64,000 nt of DNA, taken from contig CAYRUD010000001.1 of the NCBI GenBank assembly GCA_964427425.1, forward strand, positions 1-64,000, given 5' to 3'. The position numbers and the translations under genes are program-made. Under the pieces are notes generated by a model that saw only the letters and a program-made list of their open reading frames with translations, was not told where the DNA came from and did no database searches. Origin of the DNA: CAYRUD01 sp964427425. GTDB lineage: Bacteria > Chlamydiota > Chlamydiia > Chlamydiales > FEN-1388. Below, piece after piece: positions 43,653 to 51,746 of this stretch; the first letter of the stretch is position 1, and each line of letters opens with the position of its first letter.

Positions 43653-44465
43653 ATGGATGATGAGCTTTTACAACAACTCCAAGCGGAAGATGAAGCGAAT
43701 GAGAGGCTGATTGCTTTTGATACGCTGGAGCGCTATTCCGGATCTCCCATCAATGAGTTTCGGGAATATGTGATCATTACCAATTTCTCCCGATATGTTG
43801 ATTATTTTATCTCGGCTCATGAGTCCATAGTATATCGCGGTCCTATGTTCACTGTAGCTCATGCTAAAGACTTACCTATATCAATTATCGACTTCAAGAT
43901 AGGGTCTCCATCAGCGGCTTTGGTTGTCGATTTGTGCGCTTTTTTGCCAATTGATGCTGTTCTTCTTCTTGGCATGTGTGGTGGGCTTCGAGATGATTAT
44001 GCTGTCGGAGACTATTTCGTTCCCGTTGCCTCCATCCGAGGAGACGGAACGTCTGATTTTTACTTTCCTCCAGAAGTGCCGGCTCTTGCAAATTTTGCTA
44101 TTCAGAGAGCAGTAACGAGAGTCTTAGAGAACGAGCAAAGGTCTCACCATATCGGTATCACATATACGACAAACAAGCGTTTTTGGGAGTTCAATAAGGC
44201 TTTTCGTGAGAAGCTTACTGAGACGAGACCCCAGGCTGTAGAAATGGAGTGCTCAACGCTCTTCGTTTCGAGCTATAGTCATGGACTTCCACTCGGAGCT
44301 CTTCTTCTTGTCTCTGATTTGCCTCTCCAAGCGAAAGGAATTAAAACGAAATCGAGTAGTGAAGAGGTCTTTCAAAAATATACTCAAGAGCATGTTGAAT
44401 TAGGAATTCGCATTATCAAGAGTATTGAAGAGAGAAAGCCCATAAGGAAGACGAAACGTACGTAA
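43653..44465 (+). CDS. amn: AMP nucleosidase (chlamydial short form)
   Basis: 270 residues, much shorter than the ~480-residue E. coli Amn; only the C-terminal nucleosidase domain is present, as in chlamydial Amn (CT751). Motifs are VLLLGMCGGLRDDYAVGDYF, IRGDGTSDFYFPPEVPAL, TYTTNKRFWEF, QAVEMECSTLFV and LVSDLPL. It hydrolyses AMP to adenine and ribose 5-phosphate. The allosteric N-terminal domain is missing, so regulation should differ. A 228-bp gap separates it from the MTAN-like gene. Confidence 0.9.
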   Translation: MDDELLQQLQAEDEANERLIAFDTLERYSGSPINEFREYVIITNFSRYVDYFISAHESIVYRGPMFTVAHAKDLPISIIDFKIGSPSAALVVDLCAFLPIDAVLLLGMCGGLRDDYAVGDYFVPVASIRGDGTSDFYFPPEVPALANFAIQRAVTRVLENEQRSHHIGITYTTNKRFWEFNKAFREKLTETRPQAVEMECSTLFVSSYSHGLPLGALLLVSDLPLQAKGIKTKSSSEEVFQKYTQEHVELGIRIIKSIEERKPIRKTKRT

Positions 44466-44476
44466 GAGGAATGGAA

Positions 44477-44501
44477 CCCCCTTCCACTTCTGAAAGGGGG
44501 G
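44477..44501. terminator. Convergent hairpin after amn
   Basis: CCCCCTT and AAAGGGGG pair between the convergent amn and collagen-like genes. No T-run follows on either strand, so termination efficiency is doubtful. Confidence 0.5.
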
Positions 44502-44520
44502 ATAAAACTCTCTTTCTTAA

Positions 44521-45231
44521 CTAATCGCACATTTGCGAGTTTGCAATTTTGTGAATTTGAATCGCTATGTTTCCGCGATCGAGAATTGGCTGGTCTAAGC
44601 CTCTATACTTGAGGAAAAGACCGATTGAGTCACCAGCTTGAAGAGAAACATATGCTTGGTGGGAGCCTCGAATGCAGGTTCCTGGAGGACTGTTGCGATC
44701 TCGATTCATTTGCAACATAGTGCTCATGCCCTGAACTGATGGGAAGGTTGCTGGATTGACAAGGAATGAGGCTTCGATTTCAGTGTCGTAAGCGAGAATG
44801 TCTGATTCAGAATGAAGGTCGTATTGACCATAGATTTGATAGATACCAGATGATTGAACGGTAAATGTCCCGGTTGCTTCATCAAACATGACACCTTCAT
44901 CCATCCCAGGACCATTTTGCAATGTGAAAGGAACTGTGGTGAAGGTCTCTGCGTCTGGAACTATAAATTCTTCATAGAATCCGCCTTCATGTGCTCCATA
45001 AGCTGGCTCAACTCCTGGCCCTTCAGGTCCCATGGGTCCTTGTGGCCCCATTGGCCCTTGTGGTCCTTCATGATGGCAGAAAATATGGAACCAGCTGAAA
45101 AGGTCCTTGGTCTGTACTTGATTTATCTCTTCTTGGCTTAATTCTGTAGGTGTCGAATATCCATAAGAGAGGGGGATCGTTCCTATGAGGGTAGGCAGAA
45201 TGACGCGAGAGGCAATCTGTAACATTTTCAT
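44521..45231 (-). CDS. Collagen-like protein with very short stalk, head-domain dominated
   Basis: 236 residues from the ATG at 45231, which gives a normal signal peptide (about 1-25). There are only six Gly-X-Y triplets (EGPQGPMGPQGPMGPEGPG), without the basic GKR opening of the main locus. The head is C1q/BclA-like: FDEATGTFTVQSSGIYQIYGQ (in part), VSLQAGDSIGLFLKY and IAIQIHKI. It is a single gene, 15 kb from the main collagen locus, convergent with amn. Assembly with the four-unit chains is unlikely because the stalk is so short. Confidence 0.83.
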   Translation of the reverse strand: MKMLQIASRVILPTLIGTIPLSYGYSTPTELSQEEINQVQTKDLFSWFHIFCHHEGPQGPMGPQGPMGPEGPGVEPAYGAHEGGFYEEFIVPDAETFTTVPFTLQNGPGMDEGVMFDEATGTFTVQSSGIYQIYGQYDLHSESDILAYDTEIEASFLVNPATFPSVQGMSTMLQMNRDRNSPPGTCIRGSHQAYVSLQAGDSIGLFLKYRGLDQPILDRGNIAIQIHKIANSQMCD

Positions 45232-45541
45232 ATATCTCAAACCTGTATTTATTCTAAAACTTAAGAAATACTCGGACCGTCCTTTCTTTATTCTCAGAAA
45301 TTTCATGGAGCGAGAGAAAAAGACGGAGCTATCTTGGAGAGTACGAGGTAACGACTCGCGTTTTAATAATTTTTTTCTTATATAATACTTTATTATTCAT
45401 AGGTAATGTCGCAGTAGACTCTAAGAGCTGTTGTGCGGAATAGACTTTTTGCTAATAGTCGATGACTCTAAGAGATCTATGAAAAAGAGGGGCTGTGTTT
45501 TAGCCCCTCATAAATGCGGCTACTTGGAGCGCATTTTTATT
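45232..45541. other. Intergenic between two collagen-like singletons
   Basis: 310 bp, AT-rich around 45360-45400. It must contain the promoter of the short-stalk gene and holds the terminator of the next gene (45487-45509). Nothing else seen. Confidence 0.45.
45487..45509 (-). terminator. Terminator of the collagen-like gene at 45542
   Basis: GAGGGGCT and AGCCCCTC pair around a 7-nt loop and on the minus strand are followed by TTTTTC. Confidence 0.88.
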
Positions 45542-46324
45542 TTATGGGATAGAAGTATCGATTAACTTGACAGAGAAATTGATGTATCCATCAGTAAGTG
45601 TAACGCCACCGAAGCCTGAATCTCTAGGAAGCACAGCTGCTCCAACTCTGTCGCCAGCTTGAAGATATATTGATGTTGTTAAGGATCCTGAGAGCTGAAT
45701 TCCAGTGATGCTATTTAAAGTGAAAGGCGCTGATGATGAGTAAGTGCCCAATATAGTCTTAGCCATTGGGAGAGCGCCCGATTGTGATTGAGCTCCATTA
45801 ACTAGAAAGTCGATCTCTCCATATGCATTGCCTCCAATAAAATATGAATCGTTAGTGTTGAAAGAAATATCAGCATGGAGCTCATACAGCCCTGATTGGT
45901 TTATAATAACTTCGCCTGTTACGGCATCAAAGCTAATTCCACCAACATCAATATTTGGACTGAAGCCGCCAGTGGTAAACCCGATAGGTTGAACTCCCTC
46001 TGTATCTGCATTATAGCTTGAAGCTATTCCATAATGGCTTGAGTAAACTGGAGTTGCTCCTGTTCCTGGCTCACCTTGAGGCCCTTGTGGTCCGGTCTGT
46101 CCAGCGTGTCCTCTCTTACCTCTATGTCCACGGTGGCCGCGTTTTCCTCTTAAGGAGAATCCTTTCTCAACAGTCTCGTCTTGTTCAGACTTGTCTTGAG
46201 TAAGCGTAATTGGTGTATTTAATTTTGTTTCTTCTTCTGCAAAGAGTGTGTCACCCATTGAAAGTGGAAGAATGGAGATGCTGGTTGTAAGGGCAAGCTG
46301 CAGGAAACGATGATGTAATTTCAT
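45542..46324 (-). CDS. Collagen-like protein with short His/Arg-rich stalk
   Basis: 260 residues. Signal peptide about 1-29 (ends LFAEE). The marker VEKGFSLR is followed by about ten Gly-X-Y triplets (GKR, GHR, GHR, GKR, GHA, GQT, GPQ, GPQ, GEP), so it shares the marker and basic stalk start with the main locus but lacks the GAT section. The head has SHYGIASSYN, GEVIINQSGLYELHADISF (in part), IYLQAGDRVGAAVLP and INFSVKLID. GAGGAA lies about 14 nt before the ATG. It is monocistronic, with its own terminator. Confidence 0.85.
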   Translation of the reverse strand: MKLHHRFLQLALTTSISILPLSMGDTLFAEEETKLNTPITLTQDKSEQDETVEKGFSLRGKRGHRGHRGKRGHAGQTGPQGPQGEPGTGATPVYSSHYGIASSYNADTEGVQPIGFTTGGFSPNIDVGGISFDAVTGEVIINQSGLYELHADISFNTNDSYFIGGNAYGEIDFLVNGAQSQSGALPMAKTILGTYSSSAPFTLNSITGIQLSGSLTTSIYLQAGDRVGAAVLPRDSGFGGVTLTDGYINFSVKLIDTSIP

Positions 46325-46582
46325 AGGCGTTTAAAAGTTCCTCATGCAAATAGGTAAAAAATTAAAGTCAGAAGTTGAAGTCGTTGACGAGTGCAGTCTT
46401 ACAATGAAGACTTTCTAGCCTTCTTTAAGGATCTTTTTTTAAATCCCAAGTAACGGCTTCCAATCTGAGCTATACCCCTCATTGACTGTAAACTACATTT
46501 TTTAATCAAGAAAAGTTTTATAAGCTGAAATGGGAGCCTTAAGAGAGAAAAGAAACGATTTTCCCTCTTAAATATTTTTACG
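46325..46582. other. Intergenic, nothing recognised
   Basis: Between the collagen-like gene and the pckG terminator. A 65-codon minus-strand open frame (46399-46596) is basic, has no ribosome-binding site and runs into the terminator, so it is not called. Confidence 0.45.
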
Positions 46583-46626
46583 AAAAAAGAGGCCAAAAGA
46601 ACTTTTTTTAAGAAGCGTTTTGGCCT
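46583..46626 (-). terminator. Terminator of pckG
   Basis: AGGCCAAAA and TTTTGGCCT pair, and the minus strand continues with CTTTTTTCG. It lies 21 nt beyond the pckG stop. Confidence 0.88.
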
Positions 46627-46647
46627 AAATAGGAACTCATTAAAAAC

Positions 46648-48642
46648 TTATTGATGGAGTTTTACTTCGAGTTGATCGAGCTCATCAATAATGGCTTCGG
46701 GCATGCGGTCCTGAAACCGGGAAAAGTAAGATCTAAGTTCTTCCACCTCTGATATCCACTCTTCATAAGAGACTTGAAAGAGTCTTTTTCTTGCAGCTTC
46801 TGAGGTTAATGGAGGCAATGAGAAATGAGATTGGGATGGCAAAATACCGATAGGAGAAGAGACTCCGATCTTCTCAGCGCCTTCAGTTCGATCGAAGATC
46901 CACTCGAGGACTCGAAGATTTTCTGTGTATCCAGGCCATGCGTATGAATGAGTTCCATTTTCGTCATTTTTTAAGAACCAATTCACTGTATAGAACCTAG
47001 GATGATACTTGGGATCAACCTTTTCGCCCATTGCTATCCAATGAGTGAAATAATCACCCATGTGGTAGCCGCAGAACGGAAGCATAGCAAATGGGTCGTG
47101 TCGGAGGACTCCAGTCTTTCCTTTAGCGGCATGAGTCGTCTCAGATGAGAGAGAAGCTCCCATAAAGACTCCGTGATTCCATGAAAAAGCTTCTCGGACG
47201 AGAGGGACAGTTGTCGAGCGGCGTCCGCCAAAAATAATTGCCGAGATAGGAACTCCTTCAGGATCATCCCATTCGGGAGCTAAGTTCGGACAGTTTGTCA
47301 ACGGTGTGGTGAATCGAGAGTTAGGATGAGCTGCTTTTTCCTGGGAGTAAGGTGTCCAAGGCTCTCCTTTCCAAGAAGTTGCGCTTATAGGAGGAGTTTT
47401 GCTCATTCCTTCCCACCAAGGCTCTAAGAGGTCGTCTGTTGCGACGTTAGTGAAGATGGTATTCGATCTGACCGTTTGCATGGCAATAGGATTGGTCTCA
47501 ACTGAAGTGCCTGGTGCGACCCCAAAGAAGCCAAATTCAGGATTGATTGCCTTAAAGCATTTTTCTTTTTCATTCCAATGGATCCAAGCGATATCATCAC
47601 CTAAACACTCAACCTTCCAACCTGAACCTAGAGGTGGTTGAAGCATGGCGAGATTTGTCTTCCCGCAAGCGCTTGGAAAAGCGGCTAAGAAAAATTTAGA
47701 TTTTCCATGGGGATTAGTTACCTTTATACAGAGCATGTGCTCAGCAAGCCATCCTTCATGTTTGCCCATATAAGATGCAATGCGGAGGGCAAAGCACTTC
47801 TTGTTAAGGAGCGCATTTCCACCATAGCCGCTTCCGTATGAGAGTATAGTGAGCTCCTCAGGAAAGTGGGCGATCATAACTCGCTCTGGATCGCAAGGCC
47901 AAGATCCATCAGATATAATACCTTGGTCTCTTTCTTTTTGGGTTCTTCCGACAGAATGAAGACATTTGACAAAATCCTTCCTAGGGAGTCGATCGAAGGC
48001 TTCTTTTCCAACTCGTGTCATTGTAGTAAGGCTTAAGGCGACATAAGCTGAGTCTGTCAGCTCGACTGAAGCTCTCGAATAGGGAGATTGAAGTGGGCCC
48101 ATAATATAAGGAATTACGTAGAGCGTTCTTCCTTCCATGCAGTTAGAGAAAAGCGCACGCATCTCATTTTTTGCCTTTTCTGGGTCAATCCAATTATTGG
48201 TAGGTCCAGCATTCTCTTTTTCCTTACATGCGATGAATGTTTTTTCTTCAACGCGTGCCACATCCTCAGTGTTTGATCGAGCTGAATAACAATTAGGCCA
48301 CTTCTCCTGATTGAGAGGAGAAATTGTTCCTCGTTCAATAAGTGTTTTCTTGAGGTTCAAAATAGTCGAGAGGCTGTTGTCTACAAGGACGATATCAGAG
48401 GGCTTTGTAAGCTCAATCACTGAAGAGATCCAATCCTCGAGTTCTGGATGGTCTCCCCACTTTCTAATCTCTTGAATTCCCTTTTCTATGACTTTTCCCA
48501 CTTGCTCGTGTGTGCGGAAAGCTTCTTCACTGGCATGATGCGTGTTATTGCACGTGCTTTGTAAAGATATAAGAGGGGAAGAAATAGCTATACAAGAGGC
48601 GACAATTTTTAAGGAAGCAAAGCGGTTGAAAAGACGAGACAT
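46648..48642 (-). CDS. pckG: GTP-dependent phosphoenolpyruvate carboxykinase with N-terminal hydrophobic extension
   Basis: 664 residues from the ATG at 48642; ATGs at 48663 and 48684 are alternatives, and none has a strong ribosome-binding site. The catalytic body is complete: P-loop with the hyper-reactive cysteine FPSACGKTNLAML (about 320), metal-binding LGDDIAWIHW, INPEFGFFGVAPGTS, and FGGRRSTTVPLV. It converts oxaloacetate and GTP to PEP. Bacterial and chlamydial forms are about 600 residues. Here roughly 60 extra N-terminal residues contain a basic start and a hydrophobic stretch (SLKIVASCIAISSPLISLQ), like a signal or anchor. Whether it is used is unknown. Confidence 0.93.
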   Translation of the reverse strand: MSRLFNRFASLKIVASCIAISSPLISLQSTCNNTHHASEEAFRTHEQVGKVIEKGIQEIRKWGDHPELEDWISSVIELTKPSDIVLVDNSLSTILNLKKTLIERGTISPLNQEKWPNCYSARSNTEDVARVEEKTFIACKEKENAGPTNNWIDPEKAKNEMRALFSNCMEGRTLYVIPYIMGPLQSPYSRASVELTDSAYVALSLTTMTRVGKEAFDRLPRKDFVKCLHSVGRTQKERDQGIISDGSWPCDPERVMIAHFPEELTILSYGSGYGGNALLNKKCFALRIASYMGKHEGWLAEHMLCIKVTNPHGKSKFFLAAFPSACGKTNLAMLQPPLGSGWKVECLGDDIAWIHWNEKEKCFKAINPEFGFFGVAPGTSVETNPIAMQTVRSNTIFTNVATDDLLEPWWEGMSKTPPISATSWKGEPWTPYSQEKAAHPNSRFTTPLTNCPNLAPEWDDPEGVPISAIIFGGRRSTTVPLVREAFSWNHGVFMGASLSSETTHAAKGKTGVLRHDPFAMLPFCGYHMGDYFTHWIAMGEKVDPKYHPRFYTVNWFLKNDENGTHSYAWPGYTENLRVLEWIFDRTEGAEKIGVSSPIGILPSQSHFSLPPLTSEAARKRLFQVSYEEWISEVEELRSYFSRFQDRMPEAIIDELDQLEVKLHQ

Positions 48643-48992
48643 CAACTTTCTTAATAACCCCATGTTTGAAAAATTTAAGGGCATAACGTTTTGACAGACA
48701 AAGAGGTAGAAAGTCAATATTTTTATATATGCTGGGTGGGAGGCTCTAAGAAAATTATTTTGAAACTATCAAGCTGATTTATGCGGCTGCAGCCAAATCC
48801 TCCTTACATACTCTTTTAATTTTCGAACAAATTATTAGATCTATTGTTTTGTTATAGGAGGCCTTTTTATTTTCTGAATTTTTATAGCCTTATTTTCGGA
48901 AGGGCAGTGTTGATAATTAAGATAACAACAATTTTGTAAAAAAATAATTTAAGAGTACAAGGGGGTTAGATCCTTAAATTAGGAGGATATAT
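48643..48992. other. AT-rich divergent intergenic region
   Basis: 350 bp between pckG and the Sel1-repeat gene. It is markedly AT-rich toward the Sel1 gene (48820-48960). No promoter was firmly identified and no RNA gene seen. Confidence 0.45.
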
Positions 48993-49856
48993 ATGAATAA
49001 TGTTCAATCTATAAGTGCCCCTAAATATTATCTTTATGTTGATGATTCGGACAATCAAGTTAAAACAAGTACTCTTAAGAGAGATGATATAATAGCTGTC
49101 GCTCTTAAAATTATAAAAAATGATCAAGTTATTCAGGGGATGGATGAAGAGAAGAAGAATGAGTTGGTAGAAGCTCTACAAAGAAAAATCAATAAACATC
49201 ATATTTTTTCAAAAGCAGTGAATTTTGTTCGAGCTATACCTCTTATCGGGCGTATCTCTTCTGCGATAGACCAACATGTCTGGAATGTCCAGGATAATTA
49301 TAACACAGGTCTTAATGCTTTAGGGGCATGCTACTATTTTGTCCTGGGGGGAGAAAGCGGTAAGAAAAAGGCTTTCGAATGCTATAAAAGAGCGGCGCAT
49401 GGGGGAGACTCTATGGCTATGAAAAATGTGGGGGACTGTTATCGATTAGGCATTGGGGTCGATATAGATTATCCCGCAGCTTTAGATTGGTTTAAAAGAT
49501 CAGCGAATAGCGGCAATATTACTGCTATACTCAATGTGGCATCTTGCTATGAAAGAGGCCTAGGTATTGAAAAGGACGAAGCTAAAGCATTTTTGTGGTG
49601 CCAAAAAGCTATGAAGAAAGGTAGCCCTGTGGCCATAGTCCGTCTGGGGCAATACTATGAACATGGAATAGGTGTTGAAGAGAATAAAGAGGAGGCGTTT
49701 GGCTGTTATTTACAAGCGGCACAACTGGGCCACGGCATGGCTATGCACAATCTTGCTCGCTGTTACGAGTACGGTGTAGGTGTTGCGAAGGATATGATTG
49801 CAGCTCAAAATTGGAGAGATCAAGCAGAACTAGTATGCCCTACTGGTACAACCTAA
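48993..49856 (+). CDS. Sel1-like repeat protein
   Basis: 287 residues with an unusually good ribosome-binding site (AGGAGG, 7 nt before ATG). After a charged N-terminal part (1-100) come five Sel1/TPR-like repeats of about 36 residues, each of the form A...N/L G x C Y x x G x G V (for example NVGDCYRLGIGVDIDYPAA, VASCYERGLGIEKDEAKA, LGQYYEHGIGVEENKEEA, LARCYEYGVGVAKDMIAA). Such solenoids mediate protein-protein contacts and are common in secreted proteins of amoeba-associated bacteria. No signal peptide. The AT-rich codon choice differs from the neighbours, which may point to acquisition. Confidence 0.82.
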   Translation: MNNVQSISAPKYYLYVDDSDNQVKTSTLKRDDIIAVALKIIKNDQVIQGMDEEKKNELVEALQRKINKHHIFSKAVNFVRAIPLIGRISSAIDQHVWNVQDNYNTGLNALGACYYFVLGGESGKKKAFECYKRAAHGGDSMAMKNVGDCYRLGIGVDIDYPAALDWFKRSANSGNITAILNVASCYERGLGIEKDEAKAFLWCQKAMKKGSPVAIVRLGQYYEHGIGVEENKEEAFGCYLQAAQLGHGMAMHNLARCYEYGVGVAKDMIAAQNWRDQAELVCPTGTT

Positions 49857-49886
49857 TTTTTTTCGACTTCTTTTGCTGATTTAATA

Positions 49887-49918
49887 AAAGGCAGGCTCTT
49901 CAAAGAGTCTGCCTTTTT
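49887..49918 (+). terminator. Terminator of the Sel1-repeat gene
   Basis: AGGCAGGCTCTT and AGAGTCTGCCT pair around CAA, then TTTTTC follows. Confidence 0.9.
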
Positions 49919-50434
49919 CATTTTTATGAACGTTTTACCCCGAGTGCTCTCATTAAAATAGAAAAGTATTAGTCCCTTTCAAAAGTGCTGCGACACGTTT
50001 CTAAATAGATTCGATCGTGATGTATAGCAATGAAGTCTATCCCTCCTGACTTAGCATAAGGTGGATTGGTTAGAGCTTTTTAAAGGAGATAAAGAGGGAT
50101 GATGGGGCGATGCATGTAGCAAGGAAATTATGATAATAATTGCACGTTCAAGAGATTTTTATCGCAACCTTTTGAAAAGCAATGAAGTAGAAGCTAATAA
50201 ATTATGTTATTGTATGTCATAGTGACATGCAAAGAAGGTAGTTAAAGAGATCGTGTTAAAGGGGATTGCTTTTCTACATGCCCTTAAAGGGCTTAATGAA
50301 TTCTTTGCTTGAAAAAAATAATCTCTTAATTGCGCAGAATAAAATGAAAACGTAACTTTTTAATTGCTAAATCCAGGATATGAGCGTTCATTCACTTTGA
50401 CGACAATCTACTTGAGGAGAGACCCAACAGCTAT
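49919..50434. other. Long intergenic region, nothing recognised
   Basis: About 516 bp without a credible gene. No tRNA cloverleaf, direct repeat or insertion-sequence end was seen. A small GCCCT-TAA-AGGGC stem sits at 50280-50292. It may be decayed coding sequence or a long leader for the Stealth gene. Confidence 0.4.
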
Positions 50435-51670
50435 ATGAAAACTACATATGATACCGAAATGTCCCTCTTATCGGTAAAAAGGCTGCTTTTTATACGTTCC
50501 GCACTCTTTTCTTTTGTTTATGTTCTTTTCTTTACTTTTAGCTATGGATTTGCCCAGGGGCTGCCATTCGAGCTTCCTCAAGTAGATATCGTATATACTT
50601 GGGTCGACGGTCAGGATCCTGAGTGGATCAAAGTGCGTAATGAATGGGCTTCCAAAGAAGGCAAAGCTCAAATTGGATCAGATGCGCATAGCGATGCTAG
50701 ATTTCGTGACAATCAAGAGCTTAGGTATTCCCTTCGATCACTCAATCAGTTTGTTCCATTTGTCCGCCATATATATATCGTAACATGTGGCCAGCGTCCT
50801 AAGTGGCTGAAAGACCATCCTAAGATCTCATTTGTTACTCATGAAGAATTTTTTAAGAATAAAAGTCATCTGCCTACATTCAATTCGCACGCAATTGAAT
50901 CAAACCTCCATCGGATTAAGAATCTCTCAGAGCACTATATCTACATGAATGATGATTTCTTCTTTGGACGAGAAGTCTCTTTTGAGGATTTTTATTCCCC
51001 GAATGGTGATAAAGTTAAAATTTACCTTTCAAAAAAGCAGAAAATGGTCTCTGAGAAGCCTTCTTCAAAAGATTCAGGCTATAGAGCTGCAAACAAAAAC
51101 ACCTCATGCCTTCTTGATTCCGTTTTTGGAAAGAAGAAGAGATATACTCATACACACACGCCATATCCTCAGATCAAAAGTTTGGTGAATACGATTGAAG
51201 CGATGTTCCCACAAATTTTTGAGCTCGACTCTTCTCATCGCTTTCGCTCTCTTCATGACTATACGCTGACAAATGGCCTTATTCCATATACAGCTTACTA
51301 TTTAAAGCGCGCCGAAATTGGGGGTGCTTCATTCATGACAATTAACTATGGAAAGGACTTTAAGCAGGATAAAGAAAGACTTCGTACTATCCTTGAAAAG
51401 AGAGTAACTTTTTTCTGCTTAAATGACTCTCCAGGAATGAACACTCTTGAGTCTTTAAAGCTTGTTGAGAGTTTCTTGAAAGTTTATTTCTCAACGCCTG
51501 CTCCTTGGGAAGAGATTCCTGAAGTAACTTCTGAAAAAGGGATTACAAGGCAGTCTGAAAAAGCTAAGGAGTCCTCCTCCCATAAGGAAAAGAGAAAGCA
51601 ATTCGATAGAATAGCTGCAAAAATAGAAGCTAAAATGAAAGCAAAAAAGCGGGGAAAAAAGGCTAAGTAG
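50435..51670 (+). CDS. Stealth-family sugar-phosphate transferase
   Basis: 411 residues. A hydrophobic N-terminal segment (about 16-42) looks like a signal peptide or anchor. The Stealth conserved regions follow: CR1 VDIVYTWVDGQDPEW (50-64); CR2 with DARFRDNQELRYSLRSL, PFVRHIYIVTCGQRPKWL and YIYMNDDFFFGRE (88-180); CR3 with THTPYPQIKSLVN and RFRSLHDY; and a CR4-like CLNDSPGMN. The last 40 residues are Lys-rich. Stealth proteins transfer hexose-1-phosphates, as in some bacterial capsule polymerases and animal GlcNAc-1-phosphotransferase. It stands alone, with no glycan gene cluster around it. A role in modifying surface glycans or glycoproteins is inferred. Confidence 0.88.
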   Translation: MKTTYDTEMSLLSVKRLLFIRSALFSFVYVLFFTFSYGFAQGLPFELPQVDIVYTWVDGQDPEWIKVRNEWASKEGKAQIGSDAHSDARFRDNQELRYSLRSLNQFVPFVRHIYIVTCGQRPKWLKDHPKISFVTHEEFFKNKSHLPTFNSHAIESNLHRIKNLSEHYIYMNDDFFFGREVSFEDFYSPNGDKVKIYLSKKQKMVSEKPSSKDSGYRAANKNTSCLLDSVFGKKKRYTHTHTPYPQIKSLVNTIEAMFPQIFELDSSHRFRSLHDYTLTNGLIPYTAYYLKRAEIGGASFMTINYGKDFKQDKERLRTILEKRVTFFCLNDSPGMNTLESLKLVESFLKVYFSTPAPWEEIPEVTSEKGITRQSEKAKESSSHKEKRKQFDRIAAKIEAKMKAKKRGKKAK

Positions 51671-51707
51671 TCGTAGATTTCTTCTTTAGTTCTTTTATGT
51701 TTATAAG

Positions 51708-51739
51708 TGCCGAAGTCTCATAAAGTGGGACTTCGGCAT
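51708..51739 (+). terminator. Terminator between the Stealth gene and the convergent orphan
   Basis: TGCCGAAGTCTCA pairs with TGGGACTTCGGCA around a short loop and is followed by TTTTCTTTT on the plus strand. Confidence 0.88.
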
Positions 51740-51746
51740 TTTCTTT

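Noticed and set aside
46399..46596. 65-codon basic minus-strand frame downstream of pckG
   Set aside because: No ribosome-binding site, and it overlaps the pckG terminator hairpin.
49919..50434. tRNA or small RNA in the long gap before the Stealth gene
   Set aside because: No acceptor-stem pairing with a TTC loop motif could be found; only a small isolated stem at 50280-50292.
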